Assembly: GCF_008065115.1 (NCBI RefSeq)
Contig: NZ_CP042913.1
Location: 6,087,257 to 6,151,256 of the forward strand
Direction of reading: 5' to 3'
DNA from: Bythopirellula goksoeyrii
GTDB taxonomy: Bacteria; Planctomycetota; Planctomycetia; Pirellulales; Lacipirellulaceae
DNA: 64,000 nt
Shown here: one piece after another, positions 23,383 through 31,948 of the stretch
How positions within the stretch are numbered: the stretch's first letter is position 1
Layout: every line of letters begins with the position of its first letter
Notes under the pieces: model-generated
Told to the model about the DNA's origin: nothing
Seen by the model: the letters and a program-made list of their open reading frames with translations, nothing else
The model's database searches: none
Position numbers and translations under genes: made by a program

Positions 23383-23907
23383 TTAGCGGTTTGGCGGCAA
23401 CCGGAGACTACGTTGCTGGAGGACTTCGTCGCATTGGCGGAATAATTCCTGGCAGCTGGAGCGTTCGACGTGGGGGAGTATCTGGCACTTTGGCTCGCGG
23501 CGCATGTGGGTGACAAGTTGGGCGGGGGAGAGGTCCGAGGCCTGGGGCCAGTAGTGGTTTGCGTCCTCCATGGTGGACGCACCGAACACGACCGTTTCCA
23601 ATTCGGCCCAGATGCAAGCGGACATGCACATCGGGCACGGCTCGCAGGTGCTGTAGAGAATTTGGCCGTGGAGTGAGAGTTGGCCGAGCTTGGTTGTGGC
23701 CAGGCGAATGGCGTTCATCTCGGCGTGATTGGTTGGATCGGAATGTTGGATGACCGTATCGTAAGCCTGAGCCACTAGTTGGCCGCTCTGGAGATCGTAG
23801 ATCGACGAGCCGAAGGGGGACGGAAACTCGGTTGCCAACGAGGTCGAGGTGAACTCGACGAGCGCAATCATCCGCTCACGGTGCTGAAGATCATCCGACG
23901 TGGTCAT
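23383..23907 (-). CDS. CMP/dCMP-type zinc nucleoside deaminase
   Basis: A 174-residue deaminase. The zinc site is complete: His-61 and the proton-shuttling Glu-63 in HAEMNAI, and Cys-91 and Cys-94 in PCPMC. Members deaminate guanine, cytosine-type nucleosides or tRNA adenosine; the size and the ending resemble guanine-deaminase-like nucleoside deaminases more than tRNA-specific TadA, but I would not fix the substrate. It is a single gene on the minus strand, cytoplasmic, with no partner genes beside it. Confidence 0.85.
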   Translation of the reverse strand: MTTSDDLQHRERMIALVEFTSTSLATEFPSPFGSSIYDLQSGQLVAQAYDTVIQHSDPTNHAEMNAIRLATTKLGQLSLHGQILYSTCEPCPMCMSACIWAELETVVFGASTMEDANHYWPQASDLSPAQLVTHMRREPKCQILPHVERSSCQELFRQCDEVLQQRSLRLPPNR

Positions 23908-23985
23908 GGGGGGATAGTGGTTGGTGGTGAGGGGTGAGAGACTTCGCGCTTTGCTGCGCTGCGCTCCGCAACGCGGCTAACACAA

Positions 23986-25029
23986 TCAAAACTGCGCTTC
24001 GTTGCCGGAGGGGAGTGTTACGCGGGGGGCGGCGGGGCCGTCGATTTGTTGAAGGTGCTCGAGTGGTTTCTCGCGTAGGCGGAGGAACTTGAATCCTACG
24101 AGGCGCGGTTTGCCGGCGGCATCCTTGATGGCATTATCCTCGGTCGAACGGGCAATGTACTCATCGATCGGCTCTTCGCGTACCTGTGGCGGTGTGGAAT
24201 GGATCAGATGCACCTCGCCATTGGGGCCGTGGGCAATCAGTCCCACATGGCCCACAAACACGCTGCCTCCAAAGGTTTCGTTGGGCGGGGCGTCTGGTTT
24301 GACGGTCGCCCGGACGATGTTCACGAAGTCGCCGTCTTGTAATTCCTGTTTTGCCTCGTCGATCTCGACATACGGCAAATAAATGTCTTCATGCTTTTCG
24401 ACGGGGACATCCACCTGCAACTGGTAGCGGTTCTTGAAGAATCTGGCGCGATCGATCGTTTCACTGAAGTCTACAGCCTTGTCACCGGCCAGTGGTGCTG
24501 TGATATCTTCCACGAGCCAACGATTCGAGATGTTCCAGTCGACCTCGGTATAGTGGTTGCGGGTGGTGACACCCAGTTGGCCATCTCGATATCGAATGCG
24601 CTGCAGCATCTTCATGAAGCTGGGCCAGTTCTGCGCGAGCGCCATTGCATACGTGTGCTCGGCGAAAACGACGCAATCGCTTTTACCCAGGCAGTAAATG
24701 GGCTGCGGGTCGTAGGGTTCGAAAGGCATCTCGCCAAGCAAGTAGAGTTCATAAGGCTGACCGATGTTTTTGCGGGCGAGGTGGATAATGCGCTGGCGGA
24801 GATCAGGTTCGGTGGCGCTGAGGAATCTTAAATACGTGTCGACCTCAGATTCCGTGAACTCATAGAGTGGCTGGTCCTGGAGGCTGGCGATTTGGTCAGC
24901 GTCGAGGCCGAGTCGCTCGCAGGCGGCGAATTGCTCGTTGATCTGGGCCACCGATTCACTGCCCGGCACAAGAGCGACCAGACCTGCGACCAAGGCAAAG
25001 ATATCTAAAAAAGTTAGCACTCGTCCCAT
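23986..25029 (-). CDS. DUF1460 (amidase-like, NlpC/P60-related) protein
   Basis: A 347-residue protein with a hydrophobic N-terminal segment (about 5-22) for export. The DUF1460 region has Asp-118/Cys-119 in KSDCVVFAEH, a likely catalytic cysteine, NHYTEVDWNISN at about 157-168, and HVGLI near 257. Relatives are cell-wall amidase-like cysteine hydrolases. Planned location is periplasmic or membrane-bound. It is separated by about 80 bases from the deaminase and reads in the same direction. Confidence 0.75.
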   Translation of the reverse strand: MGRVLTFLDIFALVAGLVALVPGSESVAQINEQFAACERLGLDADQIASLQDQPLYEFTESEVDTYLRFLSATEPDLRQRIIHLARKNIGQPYELYLLGEMPFEPYDPQPIYCLGKSDCVVFAEHTYAMALAQNWPSFMKMLQRIRYRDGQLGVTTRNHYTEVDWNISNRWLVEDITAPLAGDKAVDFSETIDRARFFKNRYQLQVDVPVEKHEDIYLPYVEIDEAKQELQDGDFVNIVRATVKPDAPPNETFGGSVFVGHVGLIAHGPNGEVHLIHSTPPQVREEPIDEYIARSTEDNAIKDAAGKPRLVGFKFLRLREKPLEHLQQIDGPAAPRVTLPSGNEAQF

Positions 25030-25220
25030 CCTGATATTCCTGAACTAGTTCGCACTTGCTGCTAAAGGTTTACAATTCAACCTACTACTGATCCCGAACG
25101 CAACTGCGTCCGAGCCCCTCGGGTGAGGTTCCTAGCTTCACTCTCCCATTTATGGTACCGATAGAATACTGTCGGGACCAGCAACTACTTACTTGTTACT
25201 TGCATTGGGAATGAAAAGCC

Positions 25221-25757
25221 GTGACTATTCGCTCCGTTCACAATATCTCTCCCCAACTCGGCGAGCGGGTCTACATAGATTCAGCCGCCACTGTTATCGG
25301 CGATGTCACTCTTGGCGACGATGTGAGCGTTTGGCCGGGGGCCGTGATTCGGGGGGACTTGCTGCCGATCAAGGTGGGGCATCGCTCCAACGTGCAGGAT
25401 AATTCTGTGTTACACACCACGCACAAGAGCAAATTCAACCCGGACGGGTGGCCGCTGACGATTGGCGACGACGTGGTGATTGGCCATCGGGCCGTGCTGC
25501 ATGGTTGTGTGGTGGGTGATCGGGTGCTGATTGGCATTGGGGCGATTGTGAATGATGGGGCGGTGGTTGAAGACGAGGTGATCGTCGGGGCGGGGTGTTT
25601 GGTGCCGCCGGGGAAAGTGTTGGAGAGCGGATTTGTGTATGTGGGGAATCCCTGCAAAGTCTTGCGACCGATTACGGAAGTGGAGCGGGAGTTCTTCAGT
25701 TATTCGGCGGGGAATTATGTGCGGTTGAAGGATCGGTATTTGGCTGGCGGTGAGTAG
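25221..25757 (+). CDS. Gamma-class carbonic anhydrase family protein
   Basis: A 178-residue left-handed beta-helix (hexapeptide repeat) protein starting at GTG. The metal ligands expected for the family are in place: His-65 in NSVLHTTH, His-89 in VVIGHRAVLH and His-94. Members hydrate carbon dioxide or act as related transferase-like proteins; activity cannot be told from sequence alone. The hexapeptide rhythm runs from about 20 to 150. It stands alone between minus-strand genes. Confidence 0.88.
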   Translation: MTIRSVHNISPQLGERVYIDSAATVIGDVTLGDDVSVWPGAVIRGDLLPIKVGHRSNVQDNSVLHTTHKSKFNPDGWPLTIGDDVVIGHRAVLHGCVVGDRVLIGIGAIVNDGAVVEDEVIVGAGCLVPPGKVLESGFVYVGNPCKVLRPITEVEREFFSYSAGNYVRLKDRYLAGGE

Positions 25758-25822
25758 CGGAGGAACGCACTCTGCTGCGCTGGGGCTCCGCATCGCGGCT
25801 AACAATTCGATCTGCCTCGCGG

Positions 25823-26452
25823 TTATCGTTGGGCTTCGAGGGGTTCGTTGATTGCGTCTTCGGCGACGCGTTCGATTGTTTCTTTGCGACGTTCACCGGG
25901 TGCACCTTGCAAGCGTTGATAGGTGTAGATGCCAGCGACGATAGTCATAAGTGAGCCCGCCGCGATAAAGAAATACAGCACCCAGCCGGCGAATCTTGTC
26001 AGGAGCTTGTGTTGTTCCTTGGTGTGCTGAACGCCCAAGAGGGAGCGACCGAGGGCTTCTTGGGCGGCTAGTTCTTTGGCAGCGATCAGCTTCTCCTGAG
26101 CTGTGACAGTGGAAGTAGTTTGAGGGAAGAGAGTTGAGTGTTGAGGACTAGGAGACCACTGGTTCGAGGGGGCTGGTCGCAGTGCTTGGGAATCTTTCAC
26201 AAAACCAAGATGCTCGCAGACCGTTGCCCCGCGGAGTTCCCATTTGTGGATGAGCGCTTTAAAGCCTTTGTGAGTTTGGAGGGCTTGTGCGAAAGCGTCG
26301 GCTTCGAAGGCGATGGCGAGGCTGTTGGTCTTACGATCTGTGCCGTAGGCGAATCGGCCCAAAAGCGTGCCAGCGTAATTCTGCAGTTCTCCCACTTCGC
26401 CAATGGTTGGCTGATTCCCACGAGGGAAGAGTAGATATCGATAACCGCTCAT
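25823..26452 (-). CDS. Hypothetical protein with C-terminal membrane segment
   Basis: A 209-residue protein with no named family. AGGAG nine bases upstream supports the ATG at 26452. The first 90 residues look like a small alpha/beta domain; a proline/serine linker follows, and one hydrophobic segment lies at about 155-175 (WVLYFFIAAGSLMTIVAGIY). It is probably anchored in the membrane with the N-terminal domain in the cytoplasm. It converges on the carbonic anhydrase gene. Confidence 0.6.
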   Translation of the reverse strand: MSGYRYLLFPRGNQPTIGEVGELQNYAGTLLGRFAYGTDRKTNSLAIAFEADAFAQALQTHKGFKALIHKWELRGATVCEHLGFVKDSQALRPAPSNQWSPSPQHSTLFPQTTSTVTAQEKLIAAKELAAQEALGRSLLGVQHTKEQHKLLTRFAGWVLYFFIAAGSLMTIVAGIYTYQRLQGAPGERRKETIERVAEDAINEPLEAQR

Positions 26453-26554
26453 GGAAGCGTCTCCTGTCGCGGCCAACGGCATCCCCCCCGCAGCCATGTG
26501 CCAGGATCACTATATACATTTTATGGTTTTGAATTCGTTAGAAAAGGGTGTAAG

Positions 26555-28096
26555 ATGATTGAGGTCAATACTAATCGTCCAATCAACTCTTCACCTCTAG
26601 CCCCAGGGAAGCCTGATTTAATGCGAACTACTACTCGTCGATATTTTTTGCAACAAGGGGCTTTGGTTGGTGGAGCGCTCGCGCTTGGCTCTCGAGCTTT
26701 TGGCGCGACAAGTGCCAATGAGCAAGTGAATTTGGGTGTTATCGGTTTGGGGTGGCGCGGGGGGCAACTTATTGATGCCTTTGGCCGAGTTCCTGGGGTG
26801 AAGATTGCTGCTATCTGTGATCCAGATAGTTCGCTCGTTGATGAATGGTCTGCGAAAGTACCCGATGCCCAGACATTTTCGGATCTTCGCGGTCTGCTCG
26901 ATCTGGCTGAGATCGATGCCGTAGCGATTGCCACTTGCAACCACTGGCACTGTCTGGCAGCGCTGTGGGCAATGGAAGCGGGGAAGCATGTCTATGTCGA
27001 GAAGCCGCTGTGCAATGCCCATTGGGAAGGAGTGCAGGTCGTCAACGCGACGGACAGGTACAAAAAGATTTGCCAGATCGGCACGCAACAGCGTTCAGCC
27101 CCTTTCCTGGGTGAGCTCAAGCAATTATTGCATGAGGAGAAACTACTGGGACCGATCGAGTGGGTCCGAGTGAATCGCTTCGGAGTGCGAGCATCGATTG
27201 GCAAGCGAGAGGCACCGCTGGCGCCTCCAGCGACGCTCGACTACAACCTGTGGCTCGGCCCAGCGGAAGATCAGCCAATCTATCGCGAAAAGTGGCACTA
27301 TGATTGGCACTGGGATTGGAACACCGGTGCTGGTGAGATGGGCAACTGGGGCGTCCACATTTTGGATGATGTGCGGAACAATGTGTTTCAAGATTCTGTT
27401 GCTTTTCCTCAACGGGCGATTGCAGCAGGAGGCCGGTTCGGCTGGCACGATGCGGGCAACACGCCCAATGTGCATTTTGCTCTCTTGGACACGGGAACGA
27501 TTCCTGTGGTGATTGCCTTGACCAATCTTCCAGACAAGCCCGGCAGCGAATCGGCGCCAAAATGCCCAGGGCCTGGCAGTGGATACATTGCGTATTGCGA
27601 AGGTGGACGCCTGGAAGGCCAGCGAGGGAAAGCCCAATTCTTCGACTCCGAAGGTAAACTGATCAAAGAGTTTTCCGGGAACGATGGCATGGGCGCCCAT
27701 CAGGTAAACTTCATTGAAGCGATCCGAAACAATTCGCCAGACTCACTTAACGGGCCCGTGAACGAAGGACACCACTCGACGGCTTGGTGCACACTAGCGA
27801 ATTATGCCTACCGCGCTGCCCAGGAAACGGCGACAAGTGATTCAACAGATCCTAGCGTCTTGGTTGAACAACTTGGGGCGGACGCTAGGCTCTCTGCCGC
27901 GGCGGCTACGATCCTAGAGCAACTCAGCCAAGTGGCAGCCAACAACCAACAAGGCATTGATGCTCTCGAACTTACCCTGGGTCCCGTACTCACATTCGAC
28001 TCAGCAAGTGAGCAGTTCACAGGTGAACACGCCGAAGTGGCGAATCAATACTTGCGTACTCTTGGACGTGGCGAGTTTGTGGTGAAGGAAGTTTGA
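26555..28096 (+). CDS. Tat-exported Gfo/Idh/MocA family oxidoreductase
   Basis: A 513-residue NAD(P)-dependent oxidoreductase-family protein. The start at 26555 is preceded by AAAAGGGTG; an ATG at 26621 is an alternative. The N-terminus has twin arginines in TRRYFLQQGALVGGALALG, a Tat signal. The Rossmann fold follows with VIGLGWRGG, and the family motif VEKPLC appears near residue 155. Such exported oxidoreductases are very numerous in planctomycetes and are thought to act on sugars or inositol-like compounds in the periplasm; the substrate here is unknown. It stands alone. Confidence 0.88.
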   Translation: MIEVNTNRPINSSPLAPGKPDLMRTTTRRYFLQQGALVGGALALGSRAFGATSANEQVNLGVIGLGWRGGQLIDAFGRVPGVKIAAICDPDSSLVDEWSAKVPDAQTFSDLRGLLDLAEIDAVAIATCNHWHCLAALWAMEAGKHVYVEKPLCNAHWEGVQVVNATDRYKKICQIGTQQRSAPFLGELKQLLHEEKLLGPIEWVRVNRFGVRASIGKREAPLAPPATLDYNLWLGPAEDQPIYREKWHYDWHWDWNTGAGEMGNWGVHILDDVRNNVFQDSVAFPQRAIAAGGRFGWHDAGNTPNVHFALLDTGTIPVVIALTNLPDKPGSESAPKCPGPGSGYIAYCEGGRLEGQRGKAQFFDSEGKLIKEFSGNDGMGAHQVNFIEAIRNNSPDSLNGPVNEGHHSTAWCTLANYAYRAAQETATSDSTDPSVLVEQLGADARLSAAAATILEQLSQVAANNQQGIDALELTLGPVLTFDSASEQFTGEHAEVANQYLRTLGRGEFVVKEV

Positions 28097-28129
28097 ACGC
28101 GAGGGGATCGCTAAGCCGCAAGCGGTTGG

Positions 28130-28681
28130 CTAGAGCTTGCGGATGGTGTCGCCGGTGCGCACGGTGCCCCCTTGGACCACGCGGGCGTTGATGCCACGGA
28201 GGTGCAGCCGCTTGCCTTCAGGGGAATTTACAAACTTGGTCGCATCGGGGCCGAAGCGCTGAGCGAATTTCTTGCAGCCGGTGTGGGGCTCGGCAGTCAC
28301 TTCCAGCACGGCCGAGCCGATGGTGAGCTTCGAACCAACGGGGAGATTCTCGTCGCTCAAATCGAAGTCGACATAGAGTTGATCCCCAGCGAGTTGCCAC
28401 CGCTCGCGGTCCTGCGCCAAGAGCGAAATCACACGACTGTTCATGACGTTGATCTGAGTGTCGGCATTTGCCGGTCCCCCGCGGTAGTCGCCGCGGGTGA
28501 GCCAGCTATCGCCGAGCAAACCTTGCTCGGGGTCGACTTTCGCTTCGAACAGCATTTGTCTCTGGTCGACATCGGGGCGGCAGACGATCATCTCCAGCAC
28601 GCCGTTGTCGGAAGGGGATTGGCGGATATGCTCGAGCTGCGATTCCATTTCGTCGAGGGTTAGGTGCAAGGTTTGATGCAT
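28130..28681 (-). CDS. MOSC-domain protein
   Basis: A 183-residue protein of the MOSC family, which handles sulfur carried on a conserved cysteine for molybdenum-cofactor-type chemistry; Cys-136 in EPHTGCKKF is the expected site. GGAGA eight bases before the ATG at 28681 makes this the preferred start. A longer frame would run through the palindromic repeat just upstream. It is a stand-alone MOSC protein, close in size to the YiiM-type group, and is followed downstream by the end of the oxidoreductase gene. Confidence 0.8.
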   Translation of the reverse strand: MHQTLHLTLDEMESQLEHIRQSPSDNGVLEMIVCRPDVDQRQMLFEAKVDPEQGLLGDSWLTRGDYRGGPANADTQINVMNSRVISLLAQDRERWQLAGDQLYVDFDLSDENLPVGSKLTIGSAVLEVTAEPHTGCKKFAQRFGPDATKFVNSPEGKRLHLRGINARVVQGGTVRTGDTIRKL

Positions 28682-28696
28682 AGTGAGAATCTCCAT

Positions 28697-28761
28697 TAGG
28701 CGAGCCGGGGCGTCCTCGCCCTCGATCATTGCCGGGGTCGAGGACGACCCGGCTCGCTTAC
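28697..28761. repeat. Inverted repeat upstream of the MOSC gene
   Basis: TAGGCGAGCCGGGGCGTCCT at the left and the near reverse complement of TAAGCGAGCCGGGTCGTCCT at the right, with three mismatches over about 24 bases. It sits between two minus-strand genes and may act as a terminator of the DinB gene. Confidence 0.6.
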
Positions 28762-28789
28762 AGGATGACATGTTTACCATGAAGGGGGT

Positions 28790-29296
28790 TCACCGCTTGA
28801 ACTCTTTCCCCATCAGGCGGCGCAGCAGTGCGATTTGGCCTGCGTGAACCAATTCGTGCTGGGGGCTGTACTCGATGGCACCCAGCTTGGTGTCGAATGC
28901 CGGATGCGGTTTATCAAGGGGAACATCCAATTCTGCATCCGTGTACTCGGCGATTTCGCTGAGGACCTGGGCCTGGACGCCGTCAAAGATCCGTTGAATC
29001 TCGGAGAGCGGGGGATTGTTCGCTGCGCCGGCCAGGGGAGTTGAGCCGATGCGGAAATTTTCAAAAAACTCCTGGGGGATGATTGCGTCGTCGCTGTCTC
29101 GATGGCCCCGCACTCGCAGTAGGCAGAGGCTATATTGCGAGGCGGCTAGATGGGCTACCTGCCAGGCGACATGGGTGACAAACCCTGGCGGAGTCCAAAA
29201 CCACTCTTCATCGGAGAGTTCCGTGAGAAACTGCTTGGTGTAGCCACGGGCGAACTCGATTCGCTCGGTTGCGGTTTGGATGCGGTCGCGGGACAT
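28790..29296 (-). CDS. DinB-family protein
   Basis: A 168-residue four-helix-bundle protein of the DinB/YfiT type. The usual metal ligands appear as histidines in THVAWQVAHLA and HELVHAGQI. Family members are often thiol-dependent transferases or hydrolases; none can be named here. GAGG eight bases upstream supports the ATG at 29296. It lies before the MOSC gene in the same direction but is separated from it by a palindrome. Confidence 0.75.
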   Translation of the reverse strand: MSRDRIQTATERIEFARGYTKQFLTELSDEEWFWTPPGFVTHVAWQVAHLAASQYSLCLLRVRGHRDSDDAIIPQEFFENFRIGSTPLAGAANNPPLSEIQRIFDGVQAQVLSEIAEYTDAELDVPLDKPHPAFDTKLGAIEYSPQHELVHAGQIALLRRLMGKEFKR

Positions 29297-29379
29297 GGGA
29301 GGTTCCTCATGGACGAAAGTTGCACTGAATTGTAGAGCCATTATCCCCTTTGTCCGGCAAACTGCAATCCGCGCAGCAA

Positions 29380-29411
29380 AACAGCCCGCTGCAAGAACGC
29401 AGCGGGCTGTT
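29380..29411 (-). terminator. Terminator of the small gene at 29439
   Basis: A perfect 13-bp stem (AACAGCCCGCTGC and its complement) with a six-base loop. Read leftwards it is followed by TTTTG, as expected for a terminator of the minus-strand gene that ends 28 bases away. Confidence 0.75.
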
Positions 29412-29438
29412 GAACTATTACTATATGATTCGTGCTCG

Positions 29439-29681
29439 TCAGGCACCTGGTCGACGGAAATATTGGTAGGCGGAGAGTACTTCGTACAAGTCACGTGAGA
29501 TCGTAATATCGTCGTTATCGAAATCGCTGAGCCACGTTCGCTCGCTAGTCACCGCGTCAACGATTAAGGGCAAGACCTCGCCAAACGAGACTGTGACGCA
29601 GTCTTCGCCGGTTTCGTTCTTGGTAACGACCGGCGAGTCGTTCTCAACAGGACCACGGTAAATCTTCAGATGAGTAGGCAT
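29439..29681 (-). CDS. Small conserved hypothetical protein
   Basis: An 80-residue acidic protein starting MPTHLKIYRGPVE. A GGAAGGAA stretch about eight bases upstream favours the ATG at 29681. I recall similar short proteins in other planctomycetes, without a function. No membrane segment or signal peptide is seen. The gene has its own terminator hairpin. Confidence 0.6.
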   Translation of the reverse strand: MPTHLKIYRGPVENDSPVVTKNETGEDCVTVSFGEVLPLIVDAVTSERTWLSDFDNDDITISRDLYEVLSAYQYFRRPGA

Positions 29682-30041
29682 AACGAGGGTTCCTTCCCAG
29701 CGCATAAGGGCGAATTAGTGAGCGCAGGCATCCTTGCCGCGCACCGTCTCAGTGTCGCCCCCCGGTCCGTACTCGAAGTATCGGCGGCACGGGTTGATGG
29801 ACTTGGAACCAATTTGAAGAAAACAACGATTTTTCCGACAATGCCTGCTAGCAGATTTGAGAAAGGCTTGCTGGCGTGGGAGATAGCCGACTCGTGGGGC
29901 AGCCGTTTTGGCTGCCATAGAGTTCAGTTAGATGTCCAAGATGGCTGCCCCATGTAGGGGTTGTCAGGATTGCAAATCGGGGCGAAGATCGGCAGTTCAC
30001 AAACACGCAGTGCCAGCACTGATTGCATCGCAAAGAGAACT
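29682..30041. other. Intergenic stretch between divergent genes
   Basis: No gene is supported. It must contain the promoters of the divergent genes at 29681 and 30042. Open frames here lack any recognisable content. Confidence 0.4.
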
Positions 30042-30521
30042 ATGGATTTTAAACAACGACTACAAAAAGCGACCGAACGTGGCCAACATGCCCGTGACAA
30101 AAAGGAACGGGTGGAAGCGGCCAAGGCCATGAGCGAGGAAGAGTGCCGCCGGGTTCACAGCGGCTACCGCCTGGAACTCACCGACCACATCGAAAACTGC
30201 CTAAAACAACTTGCCGATCAGTTTCCGGGTTTCAATTTTGCCTCGGTTGCCGACGACAAAGGTTGGGGTGCTGCGCTGAGTCGCGATGATTTGTCGCTCA
30301 ACGAGGGGAAACGCGACAATCTCTTCAGTCGCTTGACAATCACCGTCGCCCCCCACAATCAATATCATGTACTCTCGATCGAAGCCCGTGGAGCAATCCG
30401 CAACAAGGAAAGCTTCACCCGCAGCCATTATCAAATGCTCAAGGACGTGGACCTGGACCACTTCCGGCAACTCATCGAGCACTGGGTGCTGGAGTATGCC
30501 GAGCAATATGCGGGTGCGTGA
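30042..30521 (+). CDS. Hypothetical protein
   Basis: A 159-residue soluble protein, starting MDFKQRLQKATERGQ. The first 40 residues are highly charged and helical; the remainder looks alpha/beta with RLTITVAPHNQYHVLSIEAR. No family is recognised. It converges on the minus-strand gene that ends at 30565. A longer frame exists but the upstream part lacks protein-like composition. Confidence 0.6.
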   Translation: MDFKQRLQKATERGQHARDKKERVEAAKAMSEEECRRVHSGYRLELTDHIENCLKQLADQFPGFNFASVADDKGWGAALSRDDLSLNEGKRDNLFSRLTITVAPHNQYHVLSIEARGAIRNKESFTRSHYQMLKDVDLDHFRQLIEHWVLEYAEQYAGA

Positions 30522-30564
30522 CCGCTAAGCCACCCGCCACGGTGGATGTTCGACAAGCTACTGC

Positions 30565-31395
30565 TTAAGCTTCGGCCAGGGTCAGCTCGCGGAGGGCGTC
30601 GAGGCATTCGCACACGGTTTCTGGGGTAGCATCTCGCCAACCTTCGCGGCGATGGGCGATGATTGCCAGTTTGAATTGCTCGAACGCGTCGGCCAAGTCG
30701 TCGGGCAGCAGTTCCACGTCGACATTCAAGCGTGTGCGTTTCGCTTGCGTCGTGGCGGGGGCAGGTTCGTCGTTCTCTTCGGGAGCGGAATCTTGGGAGA
30801 CGGTCTTCTCTTGTGTTGAATCAGGTGTGGAGAGGGATTTGACGGGGGTTGATTTGGCGGGGGTAGTTTGAGCGGGTTCTGATTCTTGCAGGCCCGCTGA
30901 AGCGGGTCCCGCCGTCGGGGAGTCGAATTCTGAAGACTGCTCTAGTTCAGTTTTTTGTTCGGATTCGGGGGTGCCGAGAGTTTCCCAACGTTTGCCGCGC
31001 ATTTGCGAGACGGACCACTCGTTTTGAATCGCCCCTTCGAGCCACATGGGGGCATCGTCCCAGTCGAGGGCGGCTTGGAAATGGCTCCAGTAAAGGCCCG
31101 GGTATTGTTCCCACTCTTGGCCGAAGCGCTGGGAAACTCGCCGCAGGCGACCAACATGTTGGCTCGTGACGCCACCCACGAGTTGGGCCCAGGATTCATC
31201 CGAGTAGTCGGTCACGGCGGCGCCCTCGGTCATGAGGGCTTCGCGCCATTCACAGATGATGCGACCCTTTTCCCAGTTGGTCGTGCTGACCAAGCGATTC
31301 CACTGGCCGACGAACTGCTCGGCAAGCTGGCCACCCTCTTGCGAAGGAGCAATCGTCTGCGTTTCTGTGGAAGTATTCTCGGTATCTGGTGTCAT
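30565..31395 (-). CDS. Hypothetical protein with inserted repeat
   Basis: A 276-residue protein without a named domain. The N-terminal 130 residues are globular (EQFVGQWNRLVSTTNWEKGR, WSHFQAALDWDDAPMWLEGA) and the C-terminal 50 helical. Between them lies a Ser/Thr/Pro/Gln-rich linker that contains PTAGPASAGLQ, encoded by a palindromic repeat (30885-30920) also found inside the anti-sigma gene. I infer that the linker tolerates such insertions. Probably cytoplasmic. Confidence 0.6.
   Translation of the reverse strand: MTPDTENTSTETQTIAPSQEGGQLAEQFVGQWNRLVSTTNWEKGRIICEWREALMTEGAAVTDYSDESWAQLVGGVTSQHVGRLRRVSQRFGQEWEQYPGLYWSHFQAALDWDDAPMWLEGAIQNEWSVSQMRGKRWETLGTPESEQKTELEQSSEFDSPTAGPASAGLQESEPAQTTPAKSTPVKSLSTPDSTQEKTVSQDSAPEENDEPAPATTQAKRTRLNVDVELLPDDLADAFEQFKLAIIAHRREGWRDATPETVCECLDALRELTLAEA
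30885..30920. repeat. Palindromic repeat inside a coding region, copy 1
   Basis: Contains TTGCAGGCCCGCTGAAGCGG followed by GTCCCGCCGTCGG, with the hairpin CCCGCT-GA-AGCGGG. On the minus strand it encodes PTAGPASAGLQ. The same sequence with four changes lies at 32143-32179 in another gene and in the same reading frame. Confidence 0.8.
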
Positions 31396-31650
31396 GGGAA
31401 GCGGATTCCTTTCGAAGTGTGAGTCGCACGGAGAGGATAAGCGATCTCCGGGGGGCGGATTCTAGCATGGCTACCAACCGACTCACCACCACTAACAGCC
31501 ACTTCACCGAGAAGAATTCTGGGGCAACTTTGTCCACAGAGCCATGCAACCGCTACGCCTAGCAGAATTTAACACACGATGGTGCTCTGACCACGACGAA
31601 CAGCACCAACAGAACCAATCGTCTTCTGGGGAAAACCTGTCGGCAAACAC

Positions 31651-31866
31651 TTACACCGTTGGTGGTCGTTCATCCGATTGGAAATCGCAGTTCTTGTGCG
31701 CTCCATCGCAAAACGGCTTGTTTTCTGAGTGGCCGCAACGGCAGAGGGCGATCGCCGGTTTTTCGGGATTGAGTGTGAATGCTTGGCCCTGAGAATCGAA
31801 CAACTGAAACGGGCCTTCGACGACGAAGGGGCCATTGGGACGCATACGAATTTTGACTTCAGACAT
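31651..31866 (-). CDS. CDGSH iron-sulfur protein
   Basis: A 71-residue protein made of one CDGSH iron-sulfur domain: Cys-42, Cys-44, Cys-53 and His-57 in CRCGHSENKPFCDGAH bind a 2Fe-2S cluster. Family members carry labile clusters and are tied to redox or iron-sulfur handling. It is a single small cytoplasmic gene. Between it and the preceding gene (31396-31650) nothing is seen. Confidence 0.88.
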   Translation of the reverse strand: MSEVKIRMRPNGPFVVEGPFQLFDSQGQAFTLNPEKPAIALCRCGHSENKPFCDGAHKNCDFQSDERPPTV

Positions 31867-31948
31867 AGAACTCTCTGCCTTTCTAGATAGGAGGTACCGC
31901 TTAGAGGGTTCAGAATACTCGAAAACGGCGCAAGCGCGTAGTCACCTA